Assembly (NCBI RefSeq): GCF_020907985.1
Contig: NZ_JAJJPA010000009.1
Coordinates: forward strand, 62,001-126,000
Direction of reading: 5' to 3'
DNA: 64,000 nt
DNA from: Kitasatospora humi
GTDB taxonomy: Bacteria; Actinomycetota; Actinomycetes; Streptomycetales; Streptomycetaceae
Position 1 is the stretch's first letter, and each line of letters starts with the position of its first letter. Positions 42,916 to 51,022 of this stretch are shown here, in pieces. Made by a program: the position numbers and the translations under genes. The notes beneath the pieces were generated by a model. The model did no database searches, was not told where the DNA came from, and saw only the letters and a program-made list of their open reading frames with translations.

Positions 42916-43515
42916 TCAGTGGAGCGCGTCGAGGGCGGCCGCGGTGGCCTGGGCGATCAGGGCGTCGTCCGACTTGGCACACCGGGCTTGCCGCGGTCGG
43001 TCAGCACGGCGATGACGACGGGGGCGCGGCCGCCGTCCGGCCGGATGATCCCGATGTCGTTGCGGGTGCCGTAGCCGCCGTTGCCGGTCTTGTCGCCGAC
43101 CTTCCAGCCGGCGGGCACGCACCGCCCGGATGTCCGGATGTACGGACCGCCGGTGGTGTGCCCACCGGCCAGTCGGTGAGCAGTTGCCGGCGGTCGCCGG
43201 CCAGGGTGCTGCCGAGGACGTAGCCGCGCAGGTCGGTGGCAATCACCCGGGGCGTGCTGGTGTCACGGGTGTCCCCGGGGGCCGCCTCGTTGAGGGTCGG
43301 TTCGGTCCGGTCGACGTTGGTGGTCCGGTCGCCGAGGTCGCGCAGCGCCTGCTGCACGGTGGCCGGGCCGCCAGCTCGGCGGTGACCAGGTTGGCGGCCG
43401 TGTTGTCGCTCTGCTCGATGGCGGCGATGGCCAGGTTCCGCACCTTCATGCCGTCGGCCACGTGCTCGGCGGTGACCGGTGCCCACGACAGCACGTCCTC
43501 CTGGCGGATCGCGGG
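42916..43515 (-). pseudogene. broken class A beta-lactamase
   Basis: Three frames in series give VLSWAPVTAEHVADGMKVRN, AIEQSDNTAANLVTAEL (SDN motif), [38 protein letters not shown] (Glu166 and ExxLN region), [40 protein letters not shown] (KTG motif) and a C-terminus [16 protein letters not shown]. At least two frameshifts (near 43370 and 43150) and a third near 42975 are needed. The N-terminal third, including signal peptide and SxxK serine, is absent. Confidence 0.85.
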
Positions 43516-43611
43516 TCAGGCAAGCGGTGTCAGCTGAACAGGTCGTAGGCGGCCGAGTCCAAGACCGTGATCACCAGGAGAGTGATAGCCCACTGCCTAT
43601 GATGACCGGTC

Positions 43612-44562
43612 ATGGACCTGCTGCGGCACCTTCGCTACTTCCGCGCCGTAGCCGAGGAGGGTCACGTCGGCCGGGCCGCGGAACGTCTGCGGATCGCCCA
43701 GCCCTCACTCTCCCAGCGGATCCGGCGCCTGGAAGGCGAGCTGGGCGTCACGCTCTTCGACCGCGGTCCGCGGGGTGTCGTCCTCACCCCGGCCGGCCGG
43801 TTGCTGCCGGCCGGTGCCGAGGAGGTGCTGGAATCCACCGCCCGCCTCCTCGGCACCGCGTCCGACCTGCGCACCGGCCGGGCCGGCACCCTGCGCGCGG
43901 CCCTGCCGCCCGACCTCGGCCCGGCCACGGTCGCCGCGCTGCTCACCCGGTTCCGGGTCGCCTCCCCGGGCGCCCGGCCGGAGGTGCGGGAGTTCCCGGT
44001 CACCGCGGTGAGCCGCGAACTCGCCCTGCGCACCGTGGACGTCGCGATGGTCCGCCACCCCTGCCCGGTCGCCGGGCTGGCCTTCGGACCGCTGCCGCAC
44101 CAGCCGGTCGGTGTGCTGCTCGCCGCCGACGGGCCCCGGGTGGACCGCCCGGGGCTGGCGCCGGCCGAGCTGACCGGCCACCAGCTGGTGCTGTTCCCCC
44201 GCACCACCGCCCCGGCGCTGTACGACGAGATGCTCACCACACTGGCGCGGCACGGCTGCACACCGGCGGCCCTGGTCGACCAGCACCACGGCTCGGACGT
44301 CGCCCGTGCCCTGGTGCTCACCGGCGCCGCCGTCGCCCTGGTGCCCGGGACCACGCCACCACCCGGGACAGTCTGGCGCCCGCTGCGGGGCACCCCGCTG
44401 ACCTGGCGCACCTCCACCGCCTGGCCCGCCGGCGGCGGTGGGCCCGCCGTCGGACGGTTCGCCGCGGCGGCCCAGCAGGTCCTCACCGACCCCGGCGGCC
44501 TGCCGGCCGAGCCGCCCAACCGCCCGCTCTTCGCCCGCCCCGCCACGGAGTTCCCCCTGTGA
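43612..44562 (+). CDS. LysR-family regulator
   Basis: 316 residues. The winged helix-turn-helix reads LRYFRAVAEEGHVGRAAERL, RIAQPSLSQRIRRLEGELGV and TLFDRGPRGVVLTPAGRLLL-like sequence; a two-lobed effector domain follows. The stop overlaps the GTG of the beta-lactamase-like gene (GTGA), so regulator and enzyme are co-translated. AmpR-type control of a beta-lactamase normally uses divergent genes; here the order is a co-directional pair. Confidence 0.9.
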   Translation: MDLLRHLRYFRAVAEEGHVGRAAERLRIAQPSLSQRIRRLEGELGVTLFDRGPRGVVLTPAGRLLPAGAEEVLESTARLLGTASDLRTGRAGTLRAALPPDLGPATVAALLTRFRVASPGARPEVREFPVTAVSRELALRTVDVAMVRHPCPVAGLAFGPLPHQPVGVLLAADGPRVDRPGLAPAELTGHQLVLFPRTTAPALYDEMLTTLARHGCTPAALVDQHHGSDVARALVLTGAAVALVPGTTPPPGTVWRPLRGTPLTWRTSTAWPAGGGGPAVGRFAAAAQQVLTDPGGLPAEPPNRPLFARPATEFPL

Positions 44563-45452
44563 GAAGCGATACCAGTGACGCTCGCGCCCGCGCCCGGATC
44601 GCCGAGGCGTTCGCCGACGCCGGCGTGACCGGCCTGCTGCACGCCCGCGACCTCGACGGCGGCGCCGAACTCGCCCTCGGCGCGGACACCTTGGTCAGCA
44701 CCGCCAGCGTCCACAAGCTCTGCGTGCTCACCACGCTGTTCCGCCAGGCCGCAGCCGGCCGGATCGACCTGACCCGCCAGCTCGACATCCCCGTCGGGGG
44801 CCGCACCGACGGCCCCACCGGGCTGGCCGCGATGCTGGACGCGGCACGGCTCTCGCTGCGCGACCTCGCCTACCTGAGCGTCGCCGTCAGCGACAACACC
44901 GCCGCCGACCTGATCTGGGACGAACTCGGCCTGGACGCCGTCAACAGCACCATGGCAGAGCTGGGCCTGACCAGGACCGTCGCCGTGCACAAGATCCGCG
45001 ACCTGATCATGGCGCTGCGACTGGACACCGGCTGCGGCTCCCCGGTGGACCCGGCCGTAGTGGCCCGACTGCGCGTCCTCGACCCCGCCTTCACCAACCG
45101 CAGCACCGCCCGTGAGATGACCGCACTGCTCGCCGCCATCTGGCACGACCAGGCCTGCCCGGGCGAACACGGCGCCGCGCTGCGCCGGTTGCTCGCCCTC
45201 CAGGTCTGGCCGCACCGGCTGGCCTCCGGCTTCCCGTTCGACGACGTCCGGGTGAACGGCAAGACCGGCACCCTGCCGACGCTGCGCCATGAGGTCGGTG
45301 TCATCGAGTACCCGGACGGCGGGCGCTACGCCGTGGCGGTCTTCACCCGCGCCGCGGCCACCAACATCACCCTGCCCGCCGCCGACGCCGTGATCGGCAC
45401 CGCGGCGCGGCTGGCCGTCGACGCCCTGCGGGAAGGCGGTGGAGTCCGCTAG
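44559..45452 (+). CDS. class A beta-lactamase-like serine hydrolase without signal peptide
   Basis: 297 residues from GTG 44559. The active-site set is SVHK (Ser50, Lys53), SDN (111-113) and KTG (235-237); the fold between follows class A enzymes (LDAARLSLRDLAYLSVAVSD, RLASGFPFDDVRVNGKTGTL). The omega-loop glutamate of true class A beta-lactamases (Glu166, ExxLN) is not evident, and the N-terminus is hydrophilic with no Sec or Tat signal. It is therefore probably cytoplasmic and perhaps an esterase or peptidase and not a resistance enzyme. Coupled to the LysR gene. Confidence 0.85.
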   Translation: MRSDTSDARARARIAEAFADAGVTGLLHARDLDGGAELALGADTLVSTASVHKLCVLTTLFRQAAAGRIDLTRQLDIPVGGRTDGPTGLAAMLDAARLSLRDLAYLSVAVSDNTAADLIWDELGLDAVNSTMAELGLTRTVAVHKIRDLIMALRLDTGCGSPVDPAVVARLRVLDPAFTNRSTAREMTALLAAIWHDQACPGEHGAALRRLLALQVWPHRLASGFPFDDVRVNGKTGTLPTLRHEVGVIEYPDGGRYAVAVFTRAAATNITLPAADAVIGTAARLAVDALREGGGVR

Positions 45453-45682
45453 GGCCGCGGACCGTCACGGAGGATCGAGCGTTCGCCGGGCCCCGCCGGG
45501 GTGGCGTCGTGCACCGGAGCCAACGGTGCGGCACGGAGGCCGGGAGCCGAGGCCCGGCTGGCGCGGACCATCGCCGCCCGGCTCCATGAGGCGGGGCAGA
45601 CCCTGGAAGCCGCATGGGTCGGGGCAGACCCTGCAAGCCGTGGAGGAAGTACCGCGCTCGCACCGGGGTGGACCGCAAGGCG

Positions 45683-46402
45683 TCACAACGCCGGTGACAG
45701 CAGAGCCTCCTGGTAGCGGAGCACGACCAGCCGGGCGAGCGCGTCATGGGAGCCCAGCGGGGCGGAGGTGAGGCAGGCGCCGGAGGCGGCCGCGCGGCGG
45801 GCGAAGAAGCCGGGGCTCAGCAGGTAACCGGCGACGGCGACCTGCCGGTGCCCGGCCGCCCGCAGCGCGGCGACCGCCTCGGTGGGAGTGGGCCCGGCGC
45901 CGCACAGGTTCGCCGGAACCACGGGCGGGCTGCCGGGCAGGTGCTCGCGCAGCAGCGCGGCCATCGCGGCCGTGTCGGCGCCCGCAGCGGGGTCGGTGGA
46001 GCCGGCCGCCGCCAGCACCAGGGCCGACCGCGGCACCCGGGCCCGCCAGCCGGCCGCGTGCAGGCGGTCCGCCAGCGCCGCCGCCAGCAGCGGGTGCGGC
46101 CCCAGCGGGCGGGCGAGCCGGGCCCGGAGGTGGGGCGCCGCGGCCAACGCGGCGGGGATGTCGACCCGGTGGTGGTAGCCGGTGCCCAGCAGCAGCGGCA
46201 CCAGCACCACCTCGCCGCGCAGCCGCGCCAGTGCCTCCGGAAGGGCGGGCCGGGCCAGATCCAGGAAGCAGCGTTCGACGCGCAGTCCGGGGCCCAGGGC
46301 CCGGACCCGGGTCAGCAGCGCCTCCATGGTCGCCGCGCCGGCGGCCACCCGGGTGCCATGGGCGACGGCGAGCAGGGTCGGGCGCCCGGACCCGGCCGTC
46401 AC
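45683..46402 (-). CDS. sirohydrochlorin chelatase (CbiX/SirB type)
   Basis: 239 residues from GTG 46402, which overlaps the stop of the HemD-like gene (GTGA). The N-terminal chelatase motif is LLAVAHGTRVAAGAATMEAL (usual H-G-[ST]); a central VVLVPLLLGTGYHHRVDIPA has the second metal-holding histidine; a second half with VAVAGYLLSPGFFARRAAAS is the repeated lobe. The enzyme inserts Fe2+ (or cobalt) into sirohydrochlorin. Sited beside nirB it most likely makes siroheme for nitrite reductase. Uroporphyrinogen methyltransferase is not in the window. Confidence 0.88.
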   Translation of the reverse strand: MTAGSGRPTLLAVAHGTRVAAGAATMEALLTRVRALGPGLRVERCFLDLARPALPEALARLRGEVVLVPLLLGTGYHHRVDIPAALAAAPHLRARLARPLGPHPLLAAALADRLHAAGWRARVPRSALVLAAAGSTDPAAGADTAAMAALLREHLPGSPPVVPANLCGAGPTPTEAVAALRAAGHRQVAVAGYLLSPGFFARRAAASGACLTSAPLGSHDALARLVVLRYQEALLSPAL

Positions 46403-47517
46403 CCCGTCGCCAGCCGGTAGCCGCGCTTGGGCACCGTGCGGATCAGGTCGCCGTGCCGGCCCAGCGACTGCCGCAGCCGGGCGATCGCGGCCTCCACCGC
46501 GTGCTCGTCGGCCTCCGAGTCCGCCCAGGCGCGGCGCAGCAGGTCGGCACGGCTGAGCACCCAACCGGGGTGCTCCGCGAGGGCGCGCAGCAGCGCTGCG
46601 CTCTTGGGCGAGAGCCAGTGACTCTCGCCCGCCACCAGCAACGCGTTGCCCTGGAGCACCAGTTCGCGGCCGGCCACGGTCAGCACCTGCCGGCTCCGGG
46701 CAGGCAGCGCCTCGGTGAGGGTGCGCACCAGGGCACCGAGGCGGCCGCGCTCCGGCCAGATGACCGGGAGGCCGGCCGCCAGCAGCGGGCGGGCGCAGAC
46801 CGGGCCGACGCAGACGGCGACGGTCTGACCGCGCAGCGCCTCCAGCACCGGCCCCTCCAAGCCATCGGCTCGCGCCGTGGCCAGGAAGGCGGTGATCGCG
46901 GAGGCACTGGTGAAGGTCAGGGCGTGGATCTCGCGGCGGGCGGTCTGCTCGACCAGTCGCCGCACCGGCCCCGCGTCGTCCGGTGGCGCCCAGCGGTAGA
47001 CCGGCACCGGGATCACCTCGGCGCCGCGCTCGCGCAGTGCGGCGGCGAAGTCGTCGAGCGGGAGCCCGTGCTCCTGCACGGCGATCCGGCGGCCCGCGAG
47101 CGGCCGGGCCAGCAGCCACGTCAACAGTTCGCCGGTGGCTTCGGTCCGCGGCGACCAGGCCTCGTCCAGACCACTGGCGCGCACCGCGCCGGTCGCCTTC
47201 GGGCCGCGGGTCAGCACCAGCGCGTCGCGGCACGCGGCAGCCAGCTCGCCGCCCCGCCCCCAGCCGTCGGCCGCGCTCATCCAGCCGCGCCAGCCCAGGC
47301 CGGTGGTGGCCACCACGTAGTCCAGCGGCGCCCGCAGGCACTGCTCGGTGGCCCGGCGCAGCGCCAGGTCGTCCTCCAGCGGCAGGATGCGCAGCGTCGG
47401 CGCCTCCACCACGCGCGCGCCCCGCCGGGTGAGCAGCGCGACCAGCTCGTCGCGGCGCCGTGCGGCGGTGACGCCCACGGTGAACCCGGTCAGCGGGGGA
47501 AGTTCAGTGGGGCTCAT
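46399..47517 (-). CDS. uroporphyrinogen-III synthase fused to an OmpR-type winged helix
   Basis: 372 residues. Residues ~10-265 are a HemD-type synthase (FTVGVTAARRRDELVALLTR, DYVVATTGLGWRGWM, ITFTSASAI-like ALTFTSASAITAFLATARAD, VAVCVGPVCARPLLAAGL). Residues ~280-372 are a Trans_Reg_C winged helix: GNALLVAGESHWLSPKSAAL, HPGWVLSRADLLRRAWADSE, EHAVEAAIARLRQSLGRHGD, LIRTVPKRGYRL. Such fusions are known in actinobacteria. It may be both enzyme and regulator, or a regulator with a tetrapyrrole-sensing domain. It faces the nitrate operon across 191 bases and is coupled to the chelatase gene. Confidence 0.9.
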   Translation of the reverse strand: MSPTELPPLTGFTVGVTAARRRDELVALLTRRGARVVEAPTLRILPLEDDLALRRATEQCLRAPLDYVVATTGLGWRGWMSAADGWGRGGELAAACRDALVLTRGPKATGAVRASGLDEAWSPRTEATGELLTWLLARPLAGRRIAVQEHGLPLDDFAAALRERGAEVIPVPVYRWAPPDDAGPVRRLVEQTARREIHALTFTSASAITAFLATARADGLEGPVLEALRGQTVAVCVGPVCARPLLAAGLPVIWPERGRLGALVRTLTEALPARSRQVLTVAGRELVLQGNALLVAGESHWLSPKSAALLRALAEHPGWVLSRADLLRRAWADSEADEHAVEAAIARLRQSLGRHGDLIRTVPKRGYRLATG

Positions 47518-47708
47518 GGACGCAGGTTCGACGCCGCCTGTTACCGGGAGGTTGCCCGGTTATCAAGTTGGCGTAAGCGAAACGCCCCTCCGTGTTACGG
47601 CCGATGTCGGCCGGCCCACCCCGTCCCGGTCACGGCGTGAGCAAGGTGTGCCGCGGGCGCAACACCCGGGACAAGGCCGGGTAACGCCCACCCGTCAGAT
47701 TCGTCGCC
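47518..47708. promoter_or_regulatory. divergent control region of siroheme and nitrate operons
   Basis: 191 bases between hemD-like and nasA starts. GTTAC (47540-47544 and 47594-47598) and GAAAC (47579-47583) resemble GlnR half-sites (gTnAc-n6-GaAAc), but the spacing departs from the streptomycete consensus, so GlnR binding is only suggested. A winged-helix target of the HemD fusion could also lie here. Confidence 0.35.
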
Positions 47709-49814
47709 ATGACCACCACCACCCCGGCCGCGACGGCGACGCACTGCCCGTACTGTTCACTGCAGTGCGGCATGCTGCTCGCTCCGACGGCGATCGGCAG
47801 TGCGGTGCCGGTTCACGTGCGGGAGCGCGCGGACTTTCCCGTCAACCGCGGCGCGCTGTGCGGCAAGGGCCGCAGTGCCGCCGCGCTCCTGGGCCCCGGC
47901 ACCCGGCTCAGCACACCGCTGGTACGCACCGACGGAGGCGAACTGCGCGCCGCCGGTTGGGATGAGGCGCTGGACCGGGTGGCGGCCGGTTTCGCCGCGA
48001 TCCGGGCCGAGCACGGCGCGGACGCGGTCGGGGTGTTCGGCGGCGGCGGGCTGACCAATGAAAAGGCCTACCAGCTCGGCAAGTTCGCCCGGGTCGGGCT
48101 CGGCACGGCGACCATCGACTACAACGGCCGGTTCTGCATGTCCTCGGCCGCCGCCGCCGGACGGCTCGCCTTCGGCCTGGACCGGGGTCTGCCGTTCCCG
48201 CTCGCCGACATCCCGCACACCGACTGCCTGATCCTGGTCGGCGCCAACCCGGCCGAGACCATGCCGCCGGCGCTCCGCTACTTCCGCGAACTGCGCGAGA
48301 ACGGCGGTACGTTGATCGTGGTGGACCCGCGCCGCACCCGGACCGCCGAGCAGGCCGATCTGCACCTGCAGCCGCTGCCCGGCACCGATCTGGCGCTGGC
48401 ACTGGGCCTGCTGCACCTCCTGATCGCCGACGGGACGGTCGACACCGACTTCGTGGCGGAGCGCACCGCCGGCTTCGAACAGGCCCGGGCGGCCGCCATG
48501 GCGCACTGGCCCGAGCGGGTGGAGGCGCTCACCGGGGTTCCGATGCACCAACTACGAGAGGCGGCAAGGCAGTTCGGCCAGGCCCGGACGGGCATGGTGC
48601 TCACCGCCCGCGGCCCGGAGCAGCAGAGCAAGGGCACCGACACGGTGGGCGCCTGGATCAACCTGTGCCTGGCGGCGGGCAAGGCGGGACGGCCCTACTC
48701 CGGCTACGGCTGCCTCACCGGCCAGGGCAACGGCCAAGGCGGCCGCGAGCACGGCCAGAAGGCCGACCAACTGCCCGGCTACCGCTCCATCGAGGACCCC
48801 GTCGCCCGCGCCCACGTCGCCGCGGTGTGGGGCGTCGACCCGGACACCCTGCCGCGCAGCGGCCGATCCGCCTACGAGCTGCTGGACAGCCTCGGCCGGC
48901 CCGGCCCGGACGGCGTGCGCGCGCTCCTGGTGATGGGCTCCAACCCGGTGGTCTCGGCCCCGCGCGCGGCCCACATCACCGGGCGGCTGCGGAAGTTGGA
49001 GCTGCTGGTGGTCTGTGACGCGGTGCTCTCCGAGACCGCCCAGCTCGCGGACGTGGTGCTGCCCAGCACCCAGTGGGCGGAGGAGACCGGCACCATGACC
49101 AACCTGGAGGGCCGGGTGATCCTGCGCCAACAGGCCGTGGCGCCGCCGCCCGGAGTCCGCAGCGACCTGCGGATCCTGCGGGAGCTGGCCGAACGGCTGG
49201 ACGCCCCGGCCGACTTCGACGACGACCCGGAAACCGTCTTCGCCGAGCTGCGCCGCGCCTCGGCCGGCGGACAGGCGGACTACGCCGGCCTCGACTACCG
49301 GCGGCTGCGCGCCGAGGACGGCGTCTTCTGGCCCTGCCCCACCGCCGACCACCCGGGCACCGCGCGGCTCTTCCTCGACCGCTTCGCCACCCCGGACGGC
49401 CGCGCCCGCTTCGCCCCCGTCACCCACCGCCCGGCGGCCGAGCAACCCGACCCGGAGTACCCGCTGTACCTGACCACGGGGCGGGTGCTCGCCCAGTACC
49501 AGAGCGGCGCCCAGACCCGCCGGGTCGCCGAGCTCACCGCCGCCGCGCCGGGCCCCTTCGTCGAGCTGCACCCGCGGCTCGCGGCCCGCCTCGCAGTCAC
49601 CGACGGCGAACCGCTGGCGGTCGTCTCACGGCGCGGCCGCGCCCTCGCCCCGGCCAGGATCACCGACACGATCCGCCCGGACACCGTCTTCATGCCCTTC
49701 CACTGGTCAGGGCCGGGCCGGGCCAACACGCTGACCAACCCGGCACTGGACCCGACGTCGAAGATGCCCGAGTTCAAGGTCTGCGCCGTTCGTGTGGAGA
49801 AGGTCCTGACATGA
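47709..49814 (+). CDS. nasA: assimilatory nitrate reductase catalytic subunit
   Basis: 701 residues of the Mo-bis-MGD family; reduces nitrate to nitrite in the cytoplasm. The N-terminal [4Fe-4S] ligands are CPYCSLQCGM (residues 13-22) and ALCGKG. Middle blocks are GVFGGGGLTNEKAYQLGKFA, YNGRFCMSSAAAAGRLAFGL (Cys at the molybdenum position), GANPAETMPPALRYF, and the C-terminal cap LTTGRVLAQYQSGAQTRRV and ALDPTSKMPEFKVCAVRV. No Tat signal, as expected for assimilatory enzymes. Its stop overlaps the next start (ATGA). Confidence 0.92.
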   Translation: MTTTTPAATATHCPYCSLQCGMLLAPTAIGSAVPVHVRERADFPVNRGALCGKGRSAAALLGPGTRLSTPLVRTDGGELRAAGWDEALDRVAAGFAAIRAEHGADAVGVFGGGGLTNEKAYQLGKFARVGLGTATIDYNGRFCMSSAAAAGRLAFGLDRGLPFPLADIPHTDCLILVGANPAETMPPALRYFRELRENGGTLIVVDPRRTRTAEQADLHLQPLPGTDLALALGLLHLLIADGTVDTDFVAERTAGFEQARAAAMAHWPERVEALTGVPMHQLREAARQFGQARTGMVLTARGPEQQSKGTDTVGAWINLCLAAGKAGRPYSGYGCLTGQGNGQGGREHGQKADQLPGYRSIEDPVARAHVAAVWGVDPDTLPRSGRSAYELLDSLGRPGPDGVRALLVMGSNPVVSAPRAAHITGRLRKLELLVVCDAVLSETAQLADVVLPSTQWAEETGTMTNLEGRVILRQQAVAPPPGVRSDLRILRELAERLDAPADFDDDPETVFAELRRASAGGQADYAGLDYRRLRAEDGVFWPCPTADHPGTARLFLDRFATPDGRARFAPVTHRPAAEQPDPEYPLYLTTGRVLAQYQSGAQTRRVAELTAAAPGPFVELHPRLAARLAVTDGEPLAVVSRRGRALAPARITDTIRPDTVFMPFHWSGPGRANTLTNPALDPTSKMPEFKVCAVRVEKVLT

Positions 49815-51022
49815 CACGAGACCGACGGATCGCCGTGATCGGCGCGGGCATGGCGGCCGCGAGGTTCGCCGAGCGCTACCACGCGCTCGGCGGCACCGCC
49901 CGGGTCACCCTCTATGGCGCGGAGCCGCGCGCCCCCTACAACCGGGTGCTGCTCGCCGACGTGCTCACCGGCCGCTACGACGCCGAGACCATCGCCCTGC
50001 CGTTCGGCCGCGCCGACCTGCGGCCGGGCGCCGAGGTGGTCGGCCTCGACCCCGCCGCCCGCCGGCTCACCCTCGCCGACGGCAGCACGGAGACGTGGGA
50101 CCAGCTGGTGCTGGCCACCGGCGCCAACCCGGTGCTGCCCCCGATCCGCGGCCTGCGCCGCCCCGACGGAACCGGCCTGCGCGACGGCGTGCACGCACTG
50201 CGCACCCTCGCCGACTGCGCCCGGCTCAGCGAGGACGCCACCTCGGCCGAGCGCGCCGTCGTCATCGGCGGCGGAGTGCTCGGCGTCAGCACCGCCCGAG
50301 CCCTGGCCGCACTCGGCGTCGCCGTCGAAATCGTGCACCAGGGACCGCACCTGATCGAGCGCCAGCTGGACGAGGACGCCGCGCTGGCCCTGCGGGGCGC
50401 CCTGCGCACCCTCGGCGTCGAGACCTACCCCGGCAACCGGGTCAGGGCCGTCACCGCCGCCGGCGAAGTCGAACTGGCCAACGGCCACCGGCTCGACACC
50501 GACCTGATCGTGCTCGCCTGCGGAGTGCGCCCGCGCACCGCCCTCGCCCACGCGGCGGGCCTGGCGGTCGGCACCGGGATCGTCGTCGACGACACCCTCG
50601 CCACCGGTGCCCCGCACGTCCACGCGATCGGCGACTGCGCCCAGCACCGCGGCACCGTCCACGGACTGGCCGGACCCGCCTGGGAACAGGCCGACGTCCT
50701 CGCCGCCCGCCTCTGCGGGGCCGATCCCGAGGCCCGCTACACCGGCTCCCGGCCGCTGGCCCGGCTCACCGCCGGTCCGATCGAGTACGCGGCCTTCGGC
50801 GACGTCCAGCCCGACGAGCACCCCGAGTTGGACGTGCTGCGCCTGACCGACGCCACCCGCGGCAGCTACAAGAAGCTGGTGCTGCGCGGCGACCGCCTGG
50901 TCGGCGCGATCCTGCTCGGCGACCTGGCCACCGTCGGCGACCTCGCCCGGGCCCTGGAACGCGACGACCCCCTCCCGGACCATCCCCTGCACCTGCTCAC
51001 CACCCTTGGAGCCGCCCGATGA
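49811..51022 (+). CDS. FAD-dependent electron-transfer subunit for nitrate reductase
   Basis: 403 residues. It is a pyridine nucleotide-disulphide oxidoreductase (IAVIGAGMAAARFAERY, VVIGGGVLGVSTARALA, VHAIGDCAQHRG, SYKKLVLRGDRLVGAILLGD) related to the N-terminal part of NirB but without its [2Fe-2S] and siroheme parts. In this operon it most likely passes electrons from NAD(P)H to NasA, the role of NasB elsewhere. Four-base overlaps with nasA and nirB. Confidence 0.85.
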   Translation: MTRDRRIAVIGAGMAAARFAERYHALGGTARVTLYGAEPRAPYNRVLLADVLTGRYDAETIALPFGRADLRPGAEVVGLDPAARRLTLADGSTETWDQLVLATGANPVLPPIRGLRRPDGTGLRDGVHALRTLADCARLSEDATSAERAVVIGGGVLGVSTARALAALGVAVEIVHQGPHLIERQLDEDAALALRGALRTLGVETYPGNRVRAVTAAGEVELANGHRLDTDLIVLACGVRPRTALAHAAGLAVGTGIVVDDTLATGAPHVHAIGDCAQHRGTVHGLAGPAWEQADVLAARLCGADPEARYTGSRPLARLTAGPIEYAAFGDVQPDEHPELDVLRLTDATRGSYKKLVLRGDRLVGAILLGDLATVGDLARALERDDPLPDHPLHLLTTLGAAR

